From Bacillota bacterium (GTDB lineage: Bacteria > Bacillota > Clostridia > Christensenellales > Aristaeellaceae): a stretch of 8,999 nucleotides of DNA. Positions within the stretch are counted from its first letter, which is position 1. Every line of letters starts with the position of its first letter. Positions 6,101 to 8,999 of the stretch are shown piece after piece. The notes under the pieces were generated by a model. It was not told where the DNA came from. It was given only the letters and a program-made list of their open reading frames with translations, and made no database searches. The translations under genes and the position numbers were made by a program. Where the stretch lies: assembly GCA_023402355.1 (NCBI GenBank), contig JAEXCG010000041.1, positions 1 through 8,999 of the forward strand, given 5' to 3'.

Positions 6101-8999
6101 ACCGGCCACAAGGACGCTTTTCAGCCCCTTCACGCCCTGATCCCTCGCGATCGACGCCGCGCCCGCCGTCACCCCTCCGCCAAAGAGCATGCCCGTGTAT
6201 CGCTCAAACGGTATGCTCTCCGTCGCCATCGTCGTGGCGAAGCTCAGGTTTGCGCCCCATTTGGACCGGTTCACGTCCCCGCCCGTCGCCGCCATGTAAT
6301 CGTAGTAGTTGTTTCCGTATTCGGGTAGGCCGTAACCGATTGCAAGGCCCAGCGCCGGGCTGCCCGACAGCGCCGTCACCAGGGCGCCACCCGCGAAACT
6401 CTCCACGTTTGTCGTAATGTTCGCTGACGTGTCGAACATGAGACGCTCATTCACCGTGCAGTTTTCATCCGCAAAGCGCTTCACATCTGCAGCGCTCTGG
6501 GTCAGGTTTGTGCGGGCGTTTTTCAGCAGGTTCAGGTGTGGCCTAGTGTCGATCGGCACGTCGAAGACGTCCGGGGTGTCCGCGATCAGTCGCAGCATGC
6601 GCTCGCGCTCCGCTTGGTCGGGTTGATTGTAGGCGATTGTAAGCAAATCCGTGCGCAGTTGCGCGCGCGCAAGCGCGCCATAGATCATGGTGTAGGTCTG
6701 CGCGTTGCTCGTCACGCGCTTTTCCGTGGGCATATCCATCAGACCCACGCCTGCGCCAGCCAGGCCCGCGGCGAAGTCCAGCGATCCGGCCTTCACACCG
6801 AGGCCCGCGGCGCTCAGCATGCCGATGCCCTCTCCGCCCTGCGCTATGAGTGCGTCGACCTCCGCGTCCCCCATGAAAAACCGGGCGAGCTTGTACGAAT
6901 CGTCCGTGATCTCCCCGCTCGCGATAGCCCGGTCAATGGGCTCGTTCCATAGCGCGTCGTACCTTTCCGTCGCATAGATGACGTAGTCCTCTGCCGTGTG
7001 CGCACGCTCCGGGTGCTCCTCCCAGAACGCCTCCAGGTTCATCCCCAACGCTGCCGCGTATTGTTTTTCCCGTTTCAGCGCATCACGTGCGTAATCCACC
7101 ATCGTCAGGTAGTCGTATTCGCCGCCAGCTAAATCCCCGTAGAGGATTTTGTCCTGCAGCTTTTGGTCCACGCCGTCGTACAGATTGTAGAAAAATGGCT
7201 CTTGGTCCTCGAAAACGTCTATGTCATCCAGGTAACGCAGCACGTTTTTGTCAGCATCCGTCGTCTGGCCCAGCACTTCGTTCGTCAGCGCGAGGCCGAC
7301 CATACGGTCAAGCTGCGCGCGGGCCTTCGCCTGTTCACGCTCGCGCTCCGCATCCGTTTCCGTCTTGACCTGTGCCCCGCGAACGACGTACTCGCCATAG
7401 CGCCCTTTAGCGGCAGGATTCGCGTCATAGTAGGCTCCCAGGGTCGCGTACCCACCCGACTTCGCATCCTGCAGGTCGTCTGCCATCCCCAGCAGCACCT
7501 CGCCGCGCTCCTGGTCGGTCAGGTACTCGCTGTCTGTGAGCGCCAGCACCTCCATGGCGCTTTCGCCTAAATGCGATTCGCGTATCCCTTTCACGAAGTA
7601 GTTTTCTCGTTCCAGCAGCAGCTCGTTGTCCTCCGCGAATGCCTGCGCCAGTTTTTGCTGTTCCTCCGACAGCTCTCCGATCTGTCCCCGTTTGTAGTAG
7701 CTCAGCGCCTCCGCGTCCGTAATGACCCCGGCGGCGTCAATTTGCGCAAGACGCTCGCTCTGTCGCTGCGTCAGAGACAGCTCAAGCTGCGCGCGCACGG
7801 TTTTCAGGGATTCCCCGAATGCACCCGGGTTCCCGGCGATCTGTGCGTCGAGCGTAGCGATTTGGCTTTCGATGTCCGCGATTTCCTGATCGAGCTTCTG
7901 TACGGCCCGAGCATCGGAGGTTGTCGCATACCCCGGCATTTCCGGCTTGGGCGGTCCTGCGGGCGTGTCGTACTGCTTTCCCGTCGTCGGGGTCTGCCCA
8001 CTTGTGGCTTCCCCCGGCGTCACGATGACCTGTTCTTCCTCGCTCGTAGCCTCTCCAGGCGTCGCCGTGGCGTGCTCCTCGCGTCTTTCGGCGGCAATTC
8101 CTGCGGCCTTTGAGAGCGCACCTGCAGCTTTGGTGCCTCGCTGCTCCGTCTCGTTCCCGTCATCCTCGATCATCGGTCCGGCTGCATAATCCGGCGAGCC
8201 TCCCGTGATCTCCAGCCACTTCTCCGCAAGGCTTTCGATCAAGCCTTTTTCGGCTTTATCCTGATTCTCCGTCGTCTTCGACGGCGCTGGTACAATATAG
8301 CTCTGCCCGCCGTACTCTGCGTATAGCTCGGCGTCCTCCGTGGGCTTACTCAGCGTCGACGCGCTCGCTCTGCCAAACTCTCGGTAAAGCGGCGAGCCCT
8401 CGTACTTTTGCAGCCTCGTGTAAATATCCGCAGCTTCGCGTCGTTTCTGTTCGTCAGGGATACCCTGAATCATCCGCTCGACTGCCTCATTCGTGATCCC
8501 CGCGGCGGTAAACTCATGACCTCGACGCAGCTGGCCCACGACGCCCTTGTCCGTGCTGCTCCGCAGGCGTGTATTCAGCTCATACAGCAGCCGGTCGTCT
8601 TCCTGTATGGCTCCCTTCGCCAGTCTATCCAGCTTGGCCTTGTTCCGGTCTACCTGCAGAGCGTCCAGCGCTTTCTTGTTATCAGCCTTCGCCTGCGCGG
8701 CCAGCTTGTCCAGCTTCTCCAGCGCGGACAGACCTTGCTTGTAGGTCATCGTCTGATTCGGGTTGTACAAATCGCTCTTCTTGTCTCGGGTTGCAGCGGT
8801 GTAGCTCTCCAGCACCTGACTACGCTTCTCGGGGTCGGCGATGCTGTGAATAACCTGCATCGCGCTGTCGCCCCCCGCGCGCAGCTTCTCGACTGTCGCG
8901 GCGTGGCGCTGTTCCATATCCGCCTTCAGGTTGCGTGAGAGGTCGGCGATGGTGCCGTTCGTCTCTCCGCGCAGCGCACGCTCCCGCGCCTCTCTCGAC
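125..8999 (-). CDS. Giant phage polyvalent protein (zincin-like, two LPD3-like domains, LPD38-like C-terminus), 5' partial
   Basis: One frame is open from the right edge to a TGA at 125-127. An ATG lies at 8917, but the frame continues open and helical for 27 more codons to the edge, and only a weak AAGGCGG precedes that ATG, so the real start is probably outside the window. Domains, by residue from that ATG: helical, charged 1-690; hydrophobic segments about 692-730 and 839-875; helical, weakly hydrophobic to 1000; Ala-rich coiled coil 1020-1392; metallopeptidase 1400-1572 with HELTH at 1464-1468; LPD3-like domain 1600-1762; linker; second LPD3-like domain 1813-1986; linker; helical C-terminus 2035-2930 resembling LPD38. 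This mix of a peptidase with large polyvalent protein-associated (LPD) domains is typical of polyvalent proteins of phages and conjugative elements, thought to be delivered with the DNA to counter host defences. That role is inferred. Domain names come from memory of family sequences. An alternative is an internal virion/ejection protein, which is compatible. Confidence 0.95.
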   Translation of the reverse strand, partial: SREARERALRGETNGTIADLSRNLKADMEQRHAATVEKLRAGGDSAMQVIHSIADPEKRSQVLESYTAATRDKKSDLYNPNQTMTYKQGLSALEKLDKLAAQAKADNKKALDALQVDRNKAKLDRLAKGAIQEDDRLLYELNTRLRSSTDKGVVGQLRRGHEFTAAGITNEAVERMIQGIPDEQKRREAADIYTRLQKYEGSPLYREFGRASASTLSKPTEDAELYAEYGGQSYIVPAPSKTTENQDKAEKGLIESLAEKWLEITGGSPDYAAGPMIEDDGNETEQRGTKAAGALSKAAGIAAERREEHATATPGEATSEEEQVIVTPGEATSGQTPTTGKQYDTPAGPPKPEMPGYATTSDARAVQKLDQEIADIESQIATLDAQIAGNPGAFGESLKTVRAQLELSLTQRQSERLAQIDAAGVITDAEALSYYKRGQIGELSEEQQKLAQAFAEDNELLLERENYFVKGIRESHLGESAMEVLALTDSEYLTDQERGEVLLGMADDLQDAKSGGYATLGAYYDANPAAKGRYGEYVVRGAQVKTETDAEREREQAKARAQLDRMVGLALTNEVLGQTTDADKNVLRYLDDIDVFEDQEPFFYNLYDGVDQKLQDKILYGDLAGGEYDYLTMVDYARDALKREKQYAAALGMNLEAFWEEHPERAHTAEDYVIYATERYDALWNEPIDRAIASGEITDDSYKLARFFMGDAEVDALIAQGGEGIGMLSAAGLGVKAGSLDFAAGLAGAGVGLMDMPTEKRVTSNAQTYTMIYGALARAQLRTDLLTIAYNQPDQAERERMLRLIADTPDVFDVPIDTRPHLNLLKNARTNLTQSAADVKRFADENCTVNERLMFDTSANITTNVESFAGGALVTALSGSPALGLAIGYGLPEYGNNYYDYMAATGGDVNRSKWGANLSFATTMATESIPFERYTGMLFGGGVTAGAASIARDQGVKGLKSVLVAGAHIAKELGENTLIEAGQEYLEGTINDSIQQLLVEGDLNLMQAHQVGVEGSKASLLTSPMLFFLSSTSGRIGDTVRKHIKAADGGPVDVAALVTELNELSPAVREEEAATIREDVVRNRADELTAEQIVAGALDIEEKLQVKNASAELADAQAEKNAADTALADAQQQKDAAVDAVATAKGAALKAASKELQTAAKIASAAGERAADATRAFAEKKAAADAASKALEGARLNILDAMRVENLQQAQREYSEVAEMHDAAAPRFIAENAAEADINAAAEKATYGGVASAQKQLNQANAAVARLESGVTGLKAKVEQAQASFEDALAAYGKTPTRENQILLAQAKKQYKTATTKLLRMQGNLLRAQERVAAQQSGLAAETARAEAAKTELAAAMYEVRNSIAALPAQQQEALRKLWQERVKAHGVTDGTMAALEAVRTAQEVVEQARADADMNALEETEDVETAFAGRSLRDPVVQKFASDVAQRTGTQIEFEQLADGDEGYYDRANDRIVLADGLGGADAIRRVTMHELTHSIEGTAQYAQYAELAMQAAYGANGAAMQADLQDVMDRYAQRGITLDEAAARAELVAEATRKVIYADKTMVERLTRTNRSFVQRLYDSIREFFRDLKQRRTAPQYADIRKAQKLFAQALSEKNRATEGATGQYSIERGDKGYYVKADRKLVLGNNPARWNNEIQQYIQDTIRRNGDLTIHTLDGDTLKLNRTSQWHAGSRTANQSVAEYKTKLNAAAHLDELAAVSTDQNKNRPNRPDVGGRHGTLAAQGWRYRDAIFEDYDGKRYLLNISVAQGPNGQTIYNIGGVKPIKKSPSTGVTGPGKNQSSVVQASGTPDALHTSNSSNSSLPQSGTAVNTQYTQNGGKNAQHSYVGKAEDGKDVYESNFPPNTPAEVKRNRLIRLWQSVWSQKPIELEILKDGKTQTITAQFDPDYDPEGKRMTDLGKAAYNKNGASSDRRVTLNLGADLYRIIEHTHQYDSRKESGKTSAAHADVSEWHYFTDDIYYREDGKMTPYTAYVDVKEKPDGGFVYQAYLKQKRDIAHSVNETGGGGENATSMSSDNSITEEAAAVNSYSTQKDAQHSIGQRQFGAQTAQTIEDIPESIRRGLAENSGYETDTNDAQIIRAYNAYQVLGAEAAAAEVLSREGALTADDVALAQVTLAHAIQDGELLLAAQLLDRYNKEGTELGQALQSRKIMSRLSVQGAIAETTKRVEAYNQKALSGLGAKGRKADLDQAVKRVTKALPEGTQVKTDGGNNRWHIPLNSQQLALIQEYGLSGESLPGIHYNRATLEQRMLAAILATPDISRGYGHLDLIEQLEYMRRGYAVTTEADLNYIGMQMQTFVNEAQAAGEEGVNFDAVTSREARLALARAYEAAGNTVPVRKGEKATGLLYMNMLQRPVTAIKNVLSNVSTRPLELTSTAVASLIDRAVARETGERTTGLATKAEAKAARKVFAQEVSNTWADYFVDKADTSHSAKYAVGAQGRTYQTAWLEAAKALVDFSMQIGDRPFYEQCYAEELAVIRRLNPEMDTHTAQQEATARALERVFQEDNAVTAALSRAEQSPFGFIVKLLVPFAKTPTNVVSRMAQYSPVGLVDALVRKGLYASISRYGDFSQRDFVMGVGRGLTGTGLMLAGMLLGASGVLRFGSGDEGDKDKAALMQANGVPYSAYIVDFNGNQHEIEWALPMAGPLVMGASFGKRLEDDEELWAAAVGGLCDMGDQLFDNSFLQSLTSVLQGNSESPTADIGVGVTSSLMGMLVPGNLRAMAKAIDPYVRDTSAQGSYDSPWTTFKKAFNQSILSAIPGLRQMLPTKVDVTGQPMTQNNAYTGVMHFLDSFFTPTATLAPRNDPALVELLQLADRTGDGSWLPGNPLYGTKYDLSVAKTYAKSLRLNRGDESYSFTLTPEERAAFNQDFGRLLFDGGTTIDSKGKRVIVPGLREVMEERSWAKMDDLERIELVKEMSSVCRAGVTYEWAKQKHKEAGQ
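136..142 (-). promoter_or_regulatory. Shine-Dalgarno site for the downstream GTG gene
   Basis: CCTCCTT on the plus strand reads AAGGAGG on the minus strand, 7 nt before the GTG at 128-126. It lies within the last codons of the giant gene, so the downstream gene needs no promoter of its own here. The full-length match to the anti-SD fits a Firmicutes-type host. Confidence 0.85.
960..1925 (-). other. LPD38-like C-terminal region of the giant protein
   Basis: Residues about 2331-2650 contain LLYMNMLQRPVTAIKNVLSN, IGDRPFYEQCYAEEL, PFAKTPTNVVSRMAQYSPVG (PFAKTPTN at 2521-2528) and a hydrophobic helix GLMLAGMLLGASGVLRFG (about 2576-2593). From memory this series of motifs (a rN-x-x-SN segment, a GD(R/K)PFY segment, then a PF-x-KTP-x-N segment and a glycine-rich hydrophobic helix) marks the large polyvalent protein-associated domain 38 and its surroundings, normally C-terminal as here. 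The remaining tail to residue 2930 is helical with no motif I recognise. The role is unknown; the hydrophobic helix suggests membrane contact. Confidence 0.6.
2831..2916 (+). repeat. Linker-2 copy of a diverged direct repeat carrying the antisense promoter
   Basis: This stretch shares with 3467-3560 the blocks GGAATGCTGCGC, TTTTGCGTA, TTGACAGC, CTGTT, AGAG and TCGA in the same order, with one 9-nt (three-codon) length difference. On the minus strand it encodes NSITEEAAAVNSYSTQKDAQ followed by HSI. The repeat covers the promoter and RNA 5' end, then similarity fades into the different hairpins. Confidence 0.7.
2865..2893 (+). promoter_or_regulatory. Sigma-A/sigma-70-type promoter antisense to the giant gene (unit 2)
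   Basis: A perfect -35 box TTGACA (2865-2870), a 17-bp spacer and TATACT (2888-2893, five of six consensus bases) lie on the plus strand. The predicted start is A2900, the first base of AGAG, 7 nt after the -10. The -10 box falls opposite codons AGT ATA (Ser-Ile); ATA is an uncommon Ile choice in this GC-rich gene, suggesting selection on the DNA rather than the protein. The same layout recurs 645 bp away at 3510. Confidence 0.7.
2900..2970 (+). ncRNA. Predicted small structured RNA with intrinsic terminator, antisense in linker 2
   Basis: Downstream of the promoter the plus strand folds into a compact three-way junction. P1 is a perfect 8-bp stem, GGACATCG (2903-2910) with CGATGTCC (2956-2963). 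P2 is a perfect 7-bp hairpin, GGTGGCG (2912-2918) with CGCCACC (2923-2929) and a TTTT loop. P3 pairs CCCCCCGT (2931-2938) with 2946-2955, with single bulges at A2950 and T2952. Single A's (2911, 2930) separate P1/P2 and P2/P3, and P3 abuts P1 directly. Then come C2964 and six T's (2965-2970), so P1 plus the U-tract can act as a Rho-independent terminator. Predicted length is about 71 nt. I do not recognise the family. Promoter, closed fold and terminator together argue for an independent RNA gene, but transcription is not shown. The minus strand codes for the Gly/Ser/Asn-rich linker here. Confidence 0.65.
2965..3480 (-). other. Second LPD3-like alpha/beta domain of the giant protein
   Basis: Residues 1813-1986 run from AQHSYVGKAEDGKDVYESNF to FVYQAYLKQKR. 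The C-terminal half (SEWHYFTDDIYYREDGK followed by YTAYVDVKEKPDGGFVYQAY) follows the same strand plan as the preceding domain: a Tyr/Phe-rich strand, a DGK turn, an xVxVxxxxDG strand and a closing Y-containing strand. The two domains are otherwise strongly diverged. It begins right after one homologous linker and ends right before the other, so it looks like an in-frame exchangeable cassette of about 212 codons. Biochemical function is not known to me. Confidence 0.45.
3467..3560 (+). repeat. Linker-1 copy of a diverged direct repeat carrying the antisense promoter
   Basis: This is the partner of 2831-2916. The GGAATGCTGCGC blocks start 636 bp apart (212 codons, in frame) and the promoter and RNA start are 645 bp apart. 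The minus strand encodes SSLPQSGTAVNTQYTQNGG followed by KNAQHS. The two copies bracket the second LPD3-like domain, which suggests duplication or exchange of a domain-plus-linker unit. Confidence 0.7.
3510..3538 (+). promoter_or_regulatory. Sigma-A/sigma-70-type promoter antisense to the giant gene (unit 1)
   Basis: TTGACA (3510-3515), a 17-bp spacer and TAGACT (3533-3538, four of six consensus bases) lie on the plus strand. The predicted start is A3545 in AGAG, again exactly 7 nt after the -10. Every element is offset by 645 bp from unit 2, and upstream sequence (TTTTGCGTA and flanks) is also shared. The weaker -10 may mean lower activity than unit 2. Confidence 0.6.
3545..3647 (+). ncRNA. 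Predicted small structured RNA with intrinsic terminator, antisense in linker 1
   Basis: P1 joins the 5' end to the T-tract: AGAGC (3545-3549) with GCTCT (3638-3642), a T-G wobble, one A-G mismatch, then TTCGAC (3552-3557) with GTCGAA (3630-3635). P2 is a 9-bp hairpin, AGCGTCTGG (3566-3574) with CCAGATGCT (3579-3587), one G-U pair and a GGTA loop. P3 occupies 3588-3629: a base of TGG/CCA plus CG/CG with bulges, capped by GGAAGA (3596-3601) with TCTTCC (3607-3612). P3 abuts P1 with no spacer, as in the other unit. Six T's (3642-3647) follow, the first also able to close P1. Length is about 103 nt. The 5' end (AGAG then TCGA then GTG) aligns with unit 2, while P2 and P3 differ in sequence. Folding was done by eye; the inner part of P3 is uncertain. 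Confidence 0.6.
3632..4120 (-). other. First LPD3-like alpha/beta domain of the giant protein
   Basis: Residues 1600-1762 start at QYSIERGDKGYYVKADRK and end at YNIGGVKPIKKSP. Features are a two-strand opening, a conserved-looking AAAHLDELAAVS helix, then RHG, GWRYRDAIFEDYDGKRY and LLNISVAQGPNGQTIYNIG, which is the strand-rich core I associate with LPD3-type domains or the related phage barnase/EndoU/RelE-like nuclease group. Base composition is visibly less GC-rich than in the flanking coding sequence, suggesting separate acquisition. Whether it has nuclease activity cannot be decided by eye. A plus-strand terminator-like hairpin (3805-3831) lies inside it and creates the NRPNRP repeat. Confidence 0.5.
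3805..3831 (+). terminator. Terminator-like hairpin antisense inside the first LPD3-like domain
   Basis: CAGGCC (3805-3810), loop TGTTT, GGCCTG (3816-3821) is a perfect 6-bp GC-rich stem followed directly by TTTTTATTTT (3822-3831). This is a textbook Rho-independent terminator shape on the plus strand. It lies about 160 bp downstream of the unit 1 T-tract and could catch read-through of that RNA before it invades the rest of the giant gene. On the coding strand it makes the repeat NRPNRP. I found no convincing promoter of its own just upstream. Confidence 0.5.
4126..4155 (+). terminator. Possible weak terminator-like hairpin before the first LPD3-like domain
   Basis: CCG-t-CGC (4126-4132) can pair with GCGCGG (4143-4148), with one bulged T and a 10-nt loop, followed by seven T's (4149-4155). 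It sits opposite the short linker between the metallopeptidase and the first LPD3-like domain (KNRATEGATGQYSI). No TTGACA-type promoter is present in this linker, so it may be chance pairing in GC-rich sequence or a leftover of a third unit. Confidence 0.25.
4200..4720 (-). other. Zincin-like metallopeptidase domain of the giant protein
   Basis: Residues 1400-1572 hold the motif VTMHELTHSIEGT; HELTH at 1464-1468 (nt 4514-4528) matches the HExxH zinc-binding helix, with Glu1465 as the predicted catalytic base. The strand before it (YYDRANDRIVLADG) is the usual edge strand of a zincin fold. Downstream, AARAELVAEATRKV offers a Glu as a likely third zinc ligand, and the domain closes with an amphipathic segment (NRSFVQRLYDSIREFFRDL). 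From memory, the arrangement HELTH-x-x-EG then ELVA(D/E) then RLYD-x-I recurs in many Firmicutes phage proteins. All key residues are present, so it is probably active. Targets could be host proteins or the giant protein itself; this is unknown. Confidence 0.8.
4740..5860 (-). other. Alanine-rich coiled-coil region of the giant protein
   Basis: Residues about 1020-1392 are dominated by Ala, Glu, Gln, Lys and Asp with few Pro or Gly. They show repeated heptad-like patterns such as LADAQAEKNAADTALADAQ and QKQLNQANAAVARLESG. This predicts a long continuous coiled coil of more than 300 residues, suited to act as a rigid spacer or oligomerisation rod between the hydrophobic region and the metallopeptidase. 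DNA here is visibly more GC-rich than in the LPD3-like section that follows. Confidence 0.7.
5900..6843 (-). other. Hydrophobic, Gly/Ala-rich central region of the giant protein (possible membrane-interacting segments)
   Basis: Two clear hydrophobic stretches are present: around residues 692-730 (GLAGAGVGLMDMP at its end) and around 839-875 (GGALVTALSGSPALGLAIGYG). Weaker ones follow near 910-930 and 990-1005 (LLTSPMLFFLSS). Between them is an amphipathic part with ENTLIEAGQEYLEG, a pattern I remember from other large phage proteins of Clostridia. These segments could contact or cross a membrane during DNA entry, as internal ejection proteins do; that is inference. There is no signal peptide in the visible part. 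Confidence 0.45.
6860..8999 (-). other. N-terminal helical region of the giant protein
   Basis: The region upstream of residue 686 is strongly charged and helical, rich in Glu, Lys, Ala, Asp and Arg, with no catalytic motif I can recognise. A Pro/Thr/Glu-rich, probably disordered linker around residues 280-320 contains the short repeat TPGEATS twice. A heptad-like coiled segment follows around 340-400. The edge codons (8918-8998) continue the same charged helical character, which is why I treat the ATG at 8917 as internal. No function can be assigned. Confidence 0.6.

Noticed and set aside
5707..6111. 15-base repeat GCGCACCGGCCACAA at 5707-5721 and 6097-6111
   Set aside because: Both copies encode a Val-Ala-Gly-Ala stretch in the same frame with the favoured codons, so this is coincidence of short peptide and codon bias.
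6659..6672. Perfect 14-bp palindrome TTGCGCGCGCGCAA
   Set aside because: It follows from Ala-Arg-Ala codons (GCG/CGC) in a GC-rich gene, has no loop or T-tract, and nothing near it suggests a protein-binding site.
584..8938. Many plus-strand open frames of 60-230 codons opposite the giant gene
   Set aside because: They are Arg/Pro/Ser/Ala-rich shadows of GC-rich coding on the minus strand, overlap each other, and have no ribosome sites or recognisable domains.

Overview
The window is almost entirely one giant minus-strand gene, part of a phage or prophage. Its GC-rich coding, strong AAGGAGG ribosome binding site and domain repertoire suggest a high-GC Firmicutes (Clostridia-type) host. I infer this from sequence style and from memory of similar proteins, with no database search.

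Layout on the minus strand, in reading order. Positions 8999 to 125 encode a polyvalent protein of more than 2,950 residues whose start lies beyond the right edge. Its parts are a long helical N-terminal region, glycine/alanine-rich hydrophobic segments, an alanine-rich coiled coil, a zincin-like metallopeptidase domain with HELTH, two LPD3-like alpha/beta domains each followed by a Ser/Asn/Gly-rich linker, and a helical, partly hydrophobic C-terminal region resembling LPD38. Such proteins are thought to enter the cell with phage DNA and act on the host. A second, partial gene starts at 128 with a GTGA stop/start overlap and looks like the N-terminus of a phage tail, baseplate or fibre protein. 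Residue numbers count from the ATG at 8917.

The most unusual content is on the plus strand, antisense to the giant gene, inside the two linkers. Each linker carries a sigma-A/sigma-70-type promoter: TTGACA-N17-TATACT at 2865 and TTGACA-N17-TAGACT at 3510. Each promoter has a predicted +1 at an AGAG sequence exactly 7 nt after the -10, then a sequence that folds into a closed, branched, three-way-junction-like RNA ending in six T's. The units are about 71 nt (2900-2970) and 103 nt (3545-3647). The 5' ends are homologous, while the internal hairpins differ in sequence and length but keep the same order. This looks like a duplicated family of small structured RNA genes embedded antisense in the inter-domain linkers of a phage polyvalent protein. 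The promoter boxes coincide with a shared peptide pattern, S-[I/L]-x6-V-N, so that pattern may be the reverse imprint of a promoter. Another terminator-like hairpin lies on the plus strand at 3805-3831. Transcription and function are unproven. No tRNA, rRNA, CRISPR array or insertion sequence was seen.
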